Below, in pieces: positions 16,339 through 24,172 of a stretch of DNA of 64,000 nucleotides. The notes under the pieces are model-generated. The model saw nothing but the letters and a program-made list of their open reading frames with translations. It did no database searches and had not been told where the DNA came from. Numbering within the stretch: the stretch's first letter is position 1; each line of letters begins with the position of its first letter. The stretch lies in NCBI GenBank assembly GCA_964555735.1, contig CAZKTS010000288.1:1-64000 (forward strand), given 5' to 3'. The position numbers were made by a program, and so were the translations under genes. Source of the DNA: CAZKTS01 sp964555735. Lineage in GTDB: Bacteria > Actinomycetota > Acidimicrobiia > IMCC26256 > PALSA-555.

Positions 16339-16863
16339 ATGGGCGATTCACGCAAGGTGGTGGGCTATGATGAGGCGGGCGCGGCGTTGATGGACGCCGA
16401 GCCGGTGGCGGCAGAAGCGCCGACGGCGAATTTGCCGGAGGCGTCAACGGACGAGTTGCCGACGTGGGCCGTGGTCCCGTCGGGGCTGAAGCCGCCGCGG
16501 GGGCGCAACGTGCTCTTCCTGCGGATCCCGGCCGACTTCACCGACACGCCGTACAAGGGCGAGCGGCAGTGCACGATCTGGACGCTGAGCGACGGCGACG
16601 AGAAGATGGCGCTGCGCCGGTGCCAGGGCGACCCGAACCGCGCCGCATCGGAGTACACGCGCCAGATGCTGCGCGCGGTCGATGGCGTGGTGTCGGCGTG
16701 GGACAAGCCGGCGGGGCCCGGGTCGGTCGACGAGTTCTGGCGCGAGATCGGGGCGAAGGGGCGCAACATGCTGATGCGCGTCTACACGCAGCTCCACCTC
16801 CCGACGGACGCGGAGATGGCCAATTTTTTCGAGCACTGCGTCGCTGTCAGAACGGCGAGCTGA
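16339..16863 (+). CDS. Tail assembly chaperone, zero-frame product
   Basis: The 174-residue protein lies between tube and tape measure, the place of tail-assembly chaperones (lambda gpG / P2 E counterparts). Near its end the T-TTT-TTC heptamer allows a -1 shift into the next frame. The N-terminus is acidic and Ala-rich; residues 60-150 look folded. Purine-rich GAGGCGAGGCG precedes ATG 16339. The chaperone coats the tape-measure protein during tube assembly. Confidence 0.8.
   Translation: MGDSRKVVGYDEAGAALMDAEPVAAEAPTANLPEASTDELPTWAVVPSGLKPPRGRNVLFLRIPADFTDTPYKGERQCTIWTLSDGDEKMALRRCQGDPNRAASEYTRQMLRAVDGVVSAWDKPAGPGSVDEFWREIGAKGRNMLMRVYTQLHLPTDAEMANFFEHCVAVRTAS
16824..16830 (+). other. -1 ribosomal frameshift site T-TTT-TTC
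   Basis: The zero-frame codons AAT-TTT-TTC contain a perfect X-XXY-YYZ heptamer. A run of six T is striking in this GC-rich genome. Slipping back one base continues into the frame 16830-17189, which has no start of its own in the expected place and encodes the second half of the chaperone. Confidence 0.85.
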
Positions 16864-17189
16864 GAGATCCCGACTTCGGCGGGCCGGAATTGCTCGATGA
16901 GGTGGTCGGCCTGCGGGCGCCGTCGGCGCTCGGCGACGCACTCTTTCCGGCGATGTTGAGCTTTGCGGCGGACGCCGGCGAGCTACAGCGGGCGCGCGTG
17001 CGGCGGCTGGTGTTCTTGGCCCGCTTCGGGCGGCAACCGCTGCTCGGGTGGGACGACGTCGAATCGAGCGAGATCCGGCTCTACGTGGACGTCCTGGTAG
17101 AGCTGCTACGGGAGGAGTCGGAGTCGGCGCAGGCGCAGGCGAAGCGGATGCAGGCGCAGGCGCGGCAATCGGACGACGACTCGGCGTGA
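16830..17189 (+). CDS. Tail assembly chaperone, C-terminal part in -1 frame
   Basis: After a -1 shift, translation continues here for 119 residues (RALRRCQNGELRDPDF... to QSDDDSA), giving a fusion of about 283 residues equivalent to lambda gpGT. The added domain is Leu/Arg/Glu-rich and ends in a Gln/Ala-rich charged helix. It lies 13 nt before the tape-measure gene. Confidence 0.8.
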   Translation, partial: RALRRCQNGELRDPDFGGPELLDEVVGLRAPSALGDALFPAMLSFAADAGELQRARVRRLVFLARFGRQPLLGWDDVESSEIRLYVDVLVELLREESESAQAQAKRMQAQARQSDDDSA

Positions 17190-17195
17190 TACGCT
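17190..17195 (+). promoter_or_regulatory. Leaderless -10 box TACGCT
   Basis: TGATACGCT, with a TGN extension, is followed by 7 nt and GTG 17203 of the tape-measure gene. Confidence 0.5.
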
Positions 17196-17202
17196 CTGAG
17201 GC

Positions 17203-19224
17203 GTGGCGAAGACCGAGACTGAGGTCAAAGCAAAGCTCACGCTGACGGATGGGGCGTCGGCCACGCTGGCGAAGCTCAAGGGCGGGTTCCAGGGGCTGAA
17301 CGCGGTGGTCGACAACACCGCGCGGGGGGTGTTCGATTTCGGCAAGCAGGTCGCGGCAGTGGCGATCGGCGTGAACCTCGGCAGCATCCTCGGCTCGATC
17401 CGAGACATCGGGACGTCCGCGTTCGCGGCTGCGAGCGCGGGGCAGCTGCAGATGCGCGAGCTGGGCAAGGCGATGGCGGGGCTCGCGTCGGCGAAGGGCG
17501 CCGGGATGGGTGACTTCGTGCGCGCGGCCGAGTCGGTCTATGACCGGCTCTCGGCGGTGGCGCGACAGGGGATGGTGGCGCGCGATGAGCTGGTGTCGGC
17601 GTTCTCTGAGACGGCCAAGAGCACGACGTTGACCAGCTCGGCGCTCACGAAGCTGATCGCTGACGTGGCGGGCGCGAGTCGCGCGTTGCCGGCGCCGATT
17701 GCGCAGGTGGTGCAGGGCTTCGAGCAGTTCCGAAAGAACGTGATCAGTTCGGACAACCCGCTGGTCACGATGATCAAGCAAGCCAACCTGATGCGCGGGC
17801 ACACCGAGCAGATCACGCTGCGCCTGCAGGCGATGGGGCGGCATCGCGCGCTGACGTTGGCGGGGCAGGCGTTGCGCGTGATGCAAGAGCGGGCGAAGGC
17901 GCTGCCGCCGACGCTGGACGACATGACGCAGCAGCTGGACGACATGCGCACGGACGTCCTGCGCACGGCCGGGACGCCGATGTTGCAGGCGTTGATGCCG
18001 GCGTTCTCGCGGTTGCAGAAGCTGATCGCGGCGCACCGCGAGGAGATCGTGAGGTACGCGCGCGCGGTGGGGCAGCACGTAGGCCAGTGGATCGTGGCTG
18101 CGGCGCAGAAGATCGCCGAGGGCTTCCGCTACATCGACACGCACTCGGCGGAGATCAAGCAGTCGATCATGACGGCGTTCTCATACGCGAAGAGCGTGTG
18201 GGAGTTCATCATGCGTCACAAGCTCGCGATCGGCGGCGCGATGGTGGCGAGCCGTGTGGCGCCGGCGGCCGCGTCGGCCGGGTCGGCGGTTGCTGGTGCC
18301 GCGGGCGGTCTGATCTCGCTGGCGCGCACGGGGATCCCGGCGCTCGGGATTGCAGCGAGCAGTGCGGCGACGGGCGTGGCGGGCGCGACGCTGGCGCTAG
18401 GGTCGTTCGTGGCGGCGGTGGGATCGGTCGCTGCGGCGGTGATGCAGTACACGCAGCTCCTTGAGGAGACGTCTGGAACTGGGCTCACGGGGGCGCTGGG
18501 TGGTGGGTCTGAGGACGCGGCGAACGCGGAGGCGCGCAAGAAGGCGATCGAGGCATACGCGAGCAGCTTTCAGCCGGCGGACGACGCGACCAGGCGCGCG
18601 TTCGAGGCGTGGGGCGCGACGGTCAAGGCGAACGCGGAGCACCTCGGCATGACTGCCGAGAGCGCGCGGGCGTTCGTAGCCTCGGCGGCGGCGAGCCATG
18701 ACGCGCTGGTGAAGGCGACGGACGGCATGCGGCGCGCGGCGGAGCAGGCGCGTGCGATTCCCGACGCGACGGCGGCGACGGTCGGTGCAGTTGCGGCGCA
18801 GGAGCTGGAGGTCGCGAAGGCGTTCGCGGCGAGCTACAACGCCGCAGCGAAGTCGGGCAACACCGCGGCGCTGAATGCGTCGGTGTCGATTCTCGCGGGC
18901 TCGAAGGGGCTGCAGGCTGCGATTCTGAAGGCGGGGTCGTTGGCGGGGTTGTCGCTGGATCAGCTGGCCGATCAGCTCGGGCTGAAGTTGGGCGAGTTCG
19001 GCGACAAGTTGCGTGAGCAGGCTGGGATCGATGCTGAGAAGAACGCGCAGGGCGAGAAGGGCGCGGTGCCGCTGAACGTGTTCAACGGCGGCCAGACGTT
19101 CAACATCAAGCAGGACTTCCGCGATCAAGACCCGGACCGGATCGCGGTGGTGTTCGAGCGCGACATCGCGCGCGCCGCGCAGAACCGCCTGCAGGCGCGC
19201 AGCGCGCTCCCGTTCGGCGGATGA
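17203..19224 (+). CDS. Tail tape measure protein
   Basis: The 673-residue protein sets tail length and is ejected with the DNA. It is mostly helical and Ala/Gln/Lys-rich, with hydrophobic stretches around residues 45-75 and a long Ala/Gly/Val membrane-like segment at about 345-425. It follows the frameshifted chaperone, as usual. The C-terminus (FNIKQDFRDQDPDRIAVVFERD) matches the ending common to many tape measures. It is short for a myovirus, implying a tail of roughly 0.1 micrometre. GTG 17203 is chosen from the 7-nt spacing to TACGCT. Confidence 0.85.
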   Translation: MAKTETEVKAKLTLTDGASATLAKLKGGFQGLNAVVDNTARGVFDFGKQVAAVAIGVNLGSILGSIRDIGTSAFAAASAGQLQMRELGKAMAGLASAKGAGMGDFVRAAESVYDRLSAVARQGMVARDELVSAFSETAKSTTLTSSALTKLIADVAGASRALPAPIAQVVQGFEQFRKNVISSDNPLVTMIKQANLMRGHTEQITLRLQAMGRHRALTLAGQALRVMQERAKALPPTLDDMTQQLDDMRTDVLRTAGTPMLQALMPAFSRLQKLIAAHREEIVRYARAVGQHVGQWIVAAAQKIAEGFRYIDTHSAEIKQSIMTAFSYAKSVWEFIMRHKLAIGGAMVASRVAPAAASAGSAVAGAAGGLISLARTGIPALGIAASSAATGVAGATLALGSFVAAVGSVAAAVMQYTQLLEETSGTGLTGALGGGSEDAANAEARKKAIEAYASSFQPADDATRRAFEAWGATVKANAEHLGMTAESARAFVASAAASHDALVKATDGMRRAAEQARAIPDATAATVGAVAAQELEVAKAFAASYNAAAKSGNTAALNASVSILAGSKGLQAAILKAGSLAGLSLDQLADQLGLKLGEFGDKLREQAGIDAEKNAQGEKGAVPLNVFNGGQTFNIKQDFRDQDPDRIAVVFERDIARAAQNRLQARSALPFGG

Positions 19225-19430
19225 CCATCGCCGATGCGCCCGAGCTGCTGTGGTCGCTACGGTACGACGCCGATCACGATGTGATGATGGTGGCCTATCA
19301 CCACGACCCGACGGCGCCCGAGCACTGCCCATGGTGCGCCGGGGGGCGGTGCGTGCAGGAGGTGCGGTGGTGGCCGCGCCATGGGGCGGTGTGGCTGTGG
19401 ATCCACGGCGCGGCCGGCGCCCTGAGCTAA
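19221..19430 (+). CDS. Small zinc-ribbon-like protein, 69 aa
   Basis: The product contains HCPWCAGGRC around residues 33-42, a compact Cys/His cluster, and Trp-rich strands (RWWPRHGAVWLWIHG). It starts in an ATGA overlap with the tape-measure gene. No family is known to me; a tail-assembly role is suggested only by coupling. Confidence 0.6.
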   Translation: MTIADAPELLWSLRYDADHDVMMVAYHHDPTAPEHCPWCAGGRCVQEVRWWPRHGAVWLWIHGAAGALS

Positions 19431-19525
19431 GGCGCCTAATCGCCGCCCTACGGCGCCCGGAGCCGCCAGGGCACCCTAGCCCCCATCCGGGGCCGCCGGA
19501 CGCGCCCACGGGGCGATTAGGCGCC
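19431..19525 (+). repeat. 95-bp element with 14-bp terminal inverted repeats
   Basis: GGCGCCTAATCGCC (19431-19444) and its exact reverse complement GGCGATTAGGCGCC (19512-19525) bound a GC-rich segment. Inside lie GGGCACCCTAGCCCCC (19469-19484), which recurs identically at 25841-25856, and GCGCCCACGGGG. No target duplication is seen. It fills most of the gap between two tail genes and could fold into a large hairpin that separates transcripts. Confidence 0.7.
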
Positions 19526-19557
19526 CTGGCGGGTTGCGCGGCGGTGGTCGGCGCAGA

Positions 19558-19563
19558 TAGGCT
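19558..19563 (+). promoter_or_regulatory. -10 box TAGGCT with short leader
   Basis: TAGGCT is preceded by a weak TTGCGC (19534-19539, 18-bp spacer). Here the start codon, ATG 19585, is 21 nt downstream and has a GGAG ribosome site, so the mRNA would have a short leader. Confidence 0.45.
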
Positions 19564-19584
19564 AGGGGTCAGGAGACTGAGCCG

Positions 19585-19977
19585 ATGCGAAAGATTCTGA
19601 TCGCGATGCCCGAAGAGCTTCCGCCCGAGCTGGCGACCGACCCGGACGTGCTGGTGGTCAGCCCGGAGATGATCCCGCCCGAGGTGATGGCGATGCTCGA
19701 CGAGGCGACCAACGGCGCGCTGAGCGGATCGGGGGCGCTGGAGGCGTGGGCGGGCGAGGAGGAGCGCGAGCACGGCATGGCCGGGCTCGACGACGACGGC
19801 GCCGAGGAGTCGGCGCAGCGCGGCGGCAAGGGCGACGACGAGGACGAGGAGAAGTCGGCCGAGGGCGACGACGAGGACGAGGAGAGCGAGAAGAAATCGG
19901 CCGAGGGCCGTCGCTCGGCGCGGCAGGCGGTTCGCCGCTCGCCGCTGCAGATCTGGGCGCGGCGCTCGCTTGGCTGA
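19585..19977 (+). CDS. Acidic low-complexity tail-region protein
   Basis: The 130-residue product has a folded-looking start (MRKILIAMPEELPPEL) and a very acidic second half with near repeats of GDDEDEEKSAEG (about residues 82-103) followed by a basic end (RRSARQAVRRSPLQIWARR). Such charge-segregated tails often mediate assembly contacts. AGGAG lies upstream of ATG 19585. Its place between tape measure and LysM protein suggests a baseplate or tail-tip assembly factor. No family recognised. Confidence 0.6.
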   Translation: MRKILIAMPEELPPELATDPDVLVVSPEMIPPEVMAMLDEATNGALSGSGALEAWAGEEEREHGMAGLDDDGAEESAQRGGKGDDEDEEKSAEGDDEDEESEKKSAEGRRSARQAVRRSPLQIWARRSLG

Positions 19978-20004
19978 CGCGCGCGCCCGTGAACCGGGGG
20001 GCGC

Positions 20005-21339
20005 GTGTCGAGTGAAGTCTCCATCCGCGAGCTGACCGGCGCGCGTCGCGAGCTACGGCTGCGCGGCGCCGGTCTGCCGTTGAGGGGCCAGGCCGACTGG
20101 GGCAGCCATCAGCGGGTGGTGACGACGTGGCCGGCGGGCAACGGGGCGCGAGCGACGCAGCACGTCCTTGGGCCGATCGAGGCGCCAACCAAGCTGACCG
20201 GCGAGTGGAACACGACGCGGCTGCTATCGCAGCCGTGCGGGTTCGTGGACGGTGACGGGCCGGAGCGCAAAGTGGTCATCGCGCACGACCTCGCGCTCTT
20301 GCTCGAAGACATCGTGCGCAGCGGGTCGCTGTTGCGCGTGACGTGGATCACGCAGCTGAACGACGTATCCGGGCCGCGTGAGGTGCTGCGCGAGGGGCGC
20401 GCGCTCGACTTCTCGATCCAGCCGGACACGATCGACGACATCGTCTGGTCCGTCTCGTTCGAGTGGGTGAGCCGCGGCGACCGGCAGCAGCGCGCGGTGA
20501 GCTTCGAGACGAACGAAGCGGAGTCGGCGCTCTTCGACATCAACCAGGCGGCCTTCTCGGTCGCGGATGCGTTGGAGGGCGCGAAGCTGGCCACGGCGAA
20601 CCGCCTGATCCCGAAGGGGGCGCAGCCGCTGACGATCGGGCAGTTCGAGCAGCTCGCCAACGCACCCTCGACGGTGTTTCGCAGCTTCGCGCAGGCCGCG
20701 AATCTGATCGGCAACCGCGCCAAGCGCATCGGCGATCTGGTGCAGTCGGTGAGGACGGCGCCTTACGAGGTGTTGACCCAAGCGCTCGACGTGGCGCGCA
20801 ACGCGCAGGCGGTCGCGAATCAGTTTGTGGACGCGATGACGTCGACTCCGCCCGAGGAGATGACGTTCAACACGAGCCTGAGCAGCGTGACGCGCGCGGC
20901 GAGCTACTTCGGCGACGGGACGAAGCAGGCGCAATACATGGCGCGGCAGTCGACGGCGGCGCAGCAGCGGCTGCGCGCGCAGCAGCAGGCGGCGCTTGCT
21001 GGTGGTGAGCAAGGCAAGGCGTCTTCGCCGCTGCAGACTGGCCCGGGCAAGGGCGACTTGCAGTTCTATCTGACGCGGCCTGGTGACACGCTGATCGGGC
21101 TCGCGCTGAAGTTCTACGGCACCGAAGCCGGGGCGATCGACATCGCGACGGCGAACGCGCTGCGCTTGACGACGGCGGTGGTACCGCCGCGGATGACGCT
21201 GCTGATCCCGCCGCTGTCGACCACTAGCGCGGCGCAGACGGCGCCGAGCAATCTGCCGTTCAGCGTGGCGCCGGCGACGAACCCGGCGATCGATGGACAG
21301 GTGTCGCCGGTGGTGCAGCAGCCGGGGCTCTTCCCGTGA
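20005..21339 (+). CDS. LysM-domain baseplate protein
   Basis: The 444-residue protein carries a LysM module near its C-terminus (about residues 350-400: FYLTRPGDTLIGLALKFYG, then VVPPRMTLLIPPL). LysM domains bind peptidoglycan, and proteins of this plan connect tape measure, tube end and baseplate hub (T4 gp53-like or Mu-type DNA circulation/LysM proteins). The N-terminal 160 residues look beta-rich and the middle is helical. The start is GTG 20005; the stop overlaps the hub gene as ATGA. Confidence 0.75.
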   Translation: MSSEVSIRELTGARRELRLRGAGLPLRGQADWGSHQRVVTTWPAGNGARATQHVLGPIEAPTKLTGEWNTTRLLSQPCGFVDGDGPERKVVIAHDLALLLEDIVRSGSLLRVTWITQLNDVSGPREVLREGRALDFSIQPDTIDDIVWSVSFEWVSRGDRQQRAVSFETNEAESALFDINQAAFSVADALEGAKLATANRLIPKGAQPLTIGQFEQLANAPSTVFRSFAQAANLIGNRAKRIGDLVQSVRTAPYEVLTQALDVARNAQAVANQFVDAMTSTPPEEMTFNTSLSSVTRAASYFGDGTKQAQYMARQSTAAQQRLRAQQQAALAGGEQGKASSPLQTGPGKGDLQFYLTRPGDTLIGLALKFYGTEAGAIDIATANALRLTTAVVPPRMTLLIPPLSTTSAAQTAPSNLPFSVAPATNPAIDGQVSPVVQQPGLFP

Positions 21340-23102
21340 TCGACGAATACCCCGAGCAGGGGTACTACCCTGGCGCGCTCGTACGACTTGCGATCCGGTT
21401 CGACGACCCGAAGCGCAAGCGGTTCAATCGCCAGTTTCCGCGCTATCCGGCCACGGCGCTCAAGCGCAAGATCCCGCGCGTGCTCGACATCGTGCAGGAC
21501 GGCGCCGATCTGGTGCTCGTACCGCGCGGCTCGAAGGACTTGGCGGTGTCGCCGCAACGGCAGGCGGTGAGCGATGACCAGCTGACACAGGTGATCGACG
21601 GCGTGATCCCGCTGAATGCGACGCTGTCGCTGAACGGCCTGCGGACGGCGAGCACGCTGTCGCTTGAGATCCCGTATGCCGATCTGCCGGTAGAGCCGCG
21701 CATGGTGCGCGGCGTCGGCGTGGAGTTCTACCTCGGGACGCTGACGGCCGAGGAGTTCCGGCGCGGCATCAGTGGCGGCCTGCGCGCGGGTACGAACGGG
21801 CAATTTGTGCCGCTCAATTCGATCCCATATGACTACGTCGACGGCTTCGGCCGGAAGCGGACAAATCTACGCTTCGAGGGCTGGGTCGATGCGTGGGAGG
21901 CGTCGTGGAGCAGCGACGGGCAGCCCACGGTCAAGCTGGAGTGTCGCGACAACACGACGCTCTTGATCGATACGGAAGCGCCGCAGCAGCTGACGATCGA
22001 TCCCAAGCTGCCGGTCACCCGCGCGTTTGCGGACTACCTTGCGGCGTTCCCGCAGTTCTTCGGGCTGCGCGTGCGCTACTACCCCGACGGGGCCGAGGTG
22101 CCGATCTATCGCAAGGCGCTGCAAAAGAGCGCGTTTAACCCGCGCCTGGGGCCGATGGCGACCGGCGAGAAGATGAGCATCTGGGACTACTTCACCGATG
22201 TTGCCGGAGCGATCGGCCACACGGTGCGATTCGACGGGCGCGCGATCATCGTGCAGCGACCTCGCACGTACTACGGCGGGCAGTACCCGCCGCGCCCCGA
22301 CGATCCGTTCCAGGGGCGGCTCTTGCCAAGCGGCCGCGCGCTGCCGTTTCGGCTGTTCGTGTACGGGCGAAACATCCTCGACTATTCGGTCAAGCGAAAC
22401 TTCACGACGGCGGGCCCGACGACGATCGAAGTGCGGTGCTACTCGAACACGAAGAAGCGAACGCTGGTCGTCCGCTACCCGCTGAAGAAGGACCGACTGG
22501 AGCGCGGCCTACCTGGGAGTTTGCTACCCGATGAGAAGCTCGTGGTGTTTCGCCTGAGCGGCATCGGCGATGACAAGACCTTGAAGATCGTCGCGCAGCA
22601 GATTTACGAGCAGCTGGGGCGCAACGAGCTGGAGGTCATGATTCATACGAAGAACCTCGGCTCGTTCGGCGGCAGCACCCTCGACCCCGACCTACTCGAT
22701 TGCAAGCCTGGCGACACGGTGCAGCTGGAGATCAGCGACGATCCGACCACGGCCGAGGGCAACACGACCAGCGCGATCGAGCGCGAGGGGACGGTGGCGA
22801 CGCGCGCGGCGGCATTCGTGCGCGAGCTGGGCTACAGCGACGACTTCGCCCGGGCGTACGGGCGTGCGAAAGAGGCGGCGCGGCACCAGCAATCGTTTTA
22901 CCGCGTGAAGCGCATGGAGTATCGGTGGTCGATGGATCAAGGGATCGATGTGGTCGTGACCGGGATCAACTACCTGGAGGTCCGTGGCGATGAGCTGCCG
23001 GAGGGTGAGGTGCAGCTGAGCGCGGAGGATGTGCGGGCGCAGCAGGCGCAGCGCGCGAGAGAGTTCCCGATCGCGTCGCACGGGCGCCGGCTGGGTGGGT
23101 GA
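21336..23102 (+). CDS. Baseplate hub protein (gpD/gp27-like)
   Basis: The 588-residue product sits between the LysM protein and the spike, matching the hub (late control gene D/T4 gp27). Regions such as VDGFGRKRTNLRFEGWVDAWEASW (about 168-191) and the YFTDVAGAIGHTVRFDGRAIIVQRP stretch (about 287-311) fit the repeated tube-like barrel folds of hub proteins. It starts in an ATGA overlap and ends in TGATG with the spike gene, so the two are coupled. No enzymatic motif is visible. Confidence 0.75.
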   Translation: MIDEYPEQGYYPGALVRLAIRFDDPKRKRFNRQFPRYPATALKRKIPRVLDIVQDGADLVLVPRGSKDLAVSPQRQAVSDDQLTQVIDGVIPLNATLSLNGLRTASTLSLEIPYADLPVEPRMVRGVGVEFYLGTLTAEEFRRGISGGLRAGTNGQFVPLNSIPYDYVDGFGRKRTNLRFEGWVDAWEASWSSDGQPTVKLECRDNTTLLIDTEAPQQLTIDPKLPVTRAFADYLAAFPQFFGLRVRYYPDGAEVPIYRKALQKSAFNPRLGPMATGEKMSIWDYFTDVAGAIGHTVRFDGRAIIVQRPRTYYGGQYPPRPDDPFQGRLLPSGRALPFRLFVYGRNILDYSVKRNFTTAGPTTIEVRCYSNTKKRTLVVRYPLKKDRLERGLPGSLLPDEKLVVFRLSGIGDDKTLKIVAQQIYEQLGRNELEVMIHTKNLGSFGGSTLDPDLLDCKPGDTVQLEISDDPTTAEGNTTSAIEREGTVATRAAAFVRELGYSDDFARAYGRAKEAARHQQSFYRVKRMEYRWSMDQGIDVVVTGINYLEVRGDELPEGEVQLSAEDVRAQQAQRAREFPIASHGRRLGG

Positions 23103-24163
23103 TGGCTGGGCGCAGCACTGACCAGAGCACGATGGCGCAGGCGTTCGCCGGGCCCGGGATGGACACTCGGATCTGGGCGTCGTGGGCGACGGTGGACGCG
23201 CCCGATGAGACGGGCGAGCAGGCGGTGGTCTTCGACCAGGAGGACGGCCAAATCTATGTGGCGTGCACGCTGCAGCCGTCGATGATCCCGGTCAATGCGC
23301 GGGTGGGGATGCTGTTCGCGGGTGCAGGTGAGGCGGCGTGGTTTCCGCTGCTCGCGGGCGACGAAGTGTTCGTGATCTTGCCCGAGGGCGACCCGCGCGC
23401 GGGTGCGCTGATCGTGAGCCGCGCAAACAACGCCTACGATCCGTTTCCGTTCGACTCGGTCGCGGGCGTGGATCCGACGATGAATAGCCTGGCGGTGCTG
23501 CGCACGCGCCCGGCGGTCACGATCGAGAGTGGCGCGACGGTGATGCTGCGCAGCGCGGCGGCCGGCGCGTTCTTTCGGCTGGACGCGAAGGGTGGCATCA
23601 CATCGCGCGATGGGTCGACGGGTGTGCTGCAGCAGAGCGCGGATCTGTGGGGCTATCAGTCGGGGCCTGGCGATGCGTTCCACCAGTTCGATCTGAATGC
23701 GCAGCGGTACAGCTGGCAGATCGGCTCGGCCAACGCGACCTTCTGCGGCGATGGCGCCGACGTCGCGACGCAGGGCCGCTCGATCGTGAAGCTGCCGGGG
23801 CCGTGCACGCTGGCGATGGGCGGGCTCGATCAAAACAACGCGGTGGAGCACGCGGCGAGCACGGAGTCGGTGGTCAATCTGCTGGTGCAGGTGCTGGCGC
23901 TAGTGGGCGCCAACATCGCGGTGGCCAACCCGGGGCCGCTGACGGGCGCGGCGCTGGCACCGCTGCTCAACGCGCTGACCACGCCGACGGTGCAGGCGGC
24001 GATCGTGGCGGCGATTCAGGCGGCGGCGGTGCAACCGCAGGCGTCGAGCATCGCGGCGGCGCTGTTCGCGGCGCTGGCGACGCCGACGGCGAAGCCCGCG
24101 GGCGTGCCGGGGTTCGGGCAGCTGCAGCCGGGGCTAGGTTCGCAGGGGCTGGTGATCGGGTAG
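23102..24163 (+). CDS. Baseplate spike protein (gpV/gp5-like)
   Basis: The 353-residue protein begins with an OB-fold-like region (WASWATVDAPDETGEQAVVF and GDEVFVILPEGDPRAGALIVSRANN, residues 20-120), as in gpV/gp5 central spikes, followed by beta-rich repeats and an Ala/Gln-rich helical C-terminus (residues 255-325). It would pierce the host envelope below the hub. I see no His-x-His iron site typical of some spike tips. ATG 23102 follows directly on the hub stop. Confidence 0.75.
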   Translation: MAGRSTDQSTMAQAFAGPGMDTRIWASWATVDAPDETGEQAVVFDQEDGQIYVACTLQPSMIPVNARVGMLFAGAGEAAWFPLLAGDEVFVILPEGDPRAGALIVSRANNAYDPFPFDSVAGVDPTMNSLAVLRTRPAVTIESGATVMLRSAAAGAFFRLDAKGGITSRDGSTGVLQQSADLWGYQSGPGDAFHQFDLNAQRYSWQIGSANATFCGDGADVATQGRSIVKLPGPCTLAMGGLDQNNAVEHAASTESVVNLLVQVLALVGANIAVANPGPLTGAALAPLLNALTTPTVQAAIVAAIQAAAVQPQASSIAAALFAALATPTAKPAGVPGFGQLQPGLGSQGLVIG

Positions 24164-24166
24164 GCT
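24161..24166 (+). promoter_or_regulatory. Leaderless -10 box TAGGCT before endolysin
   Basis: TAGGCT overlaps the upstream TAG stop. The first ATG (24167) abuts the hexamer; the second (24173) is at the usual 6-nt spacing and is the likelier start. Confidence 0.5.
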
Positions 24167-24172
24167 ATGGCG

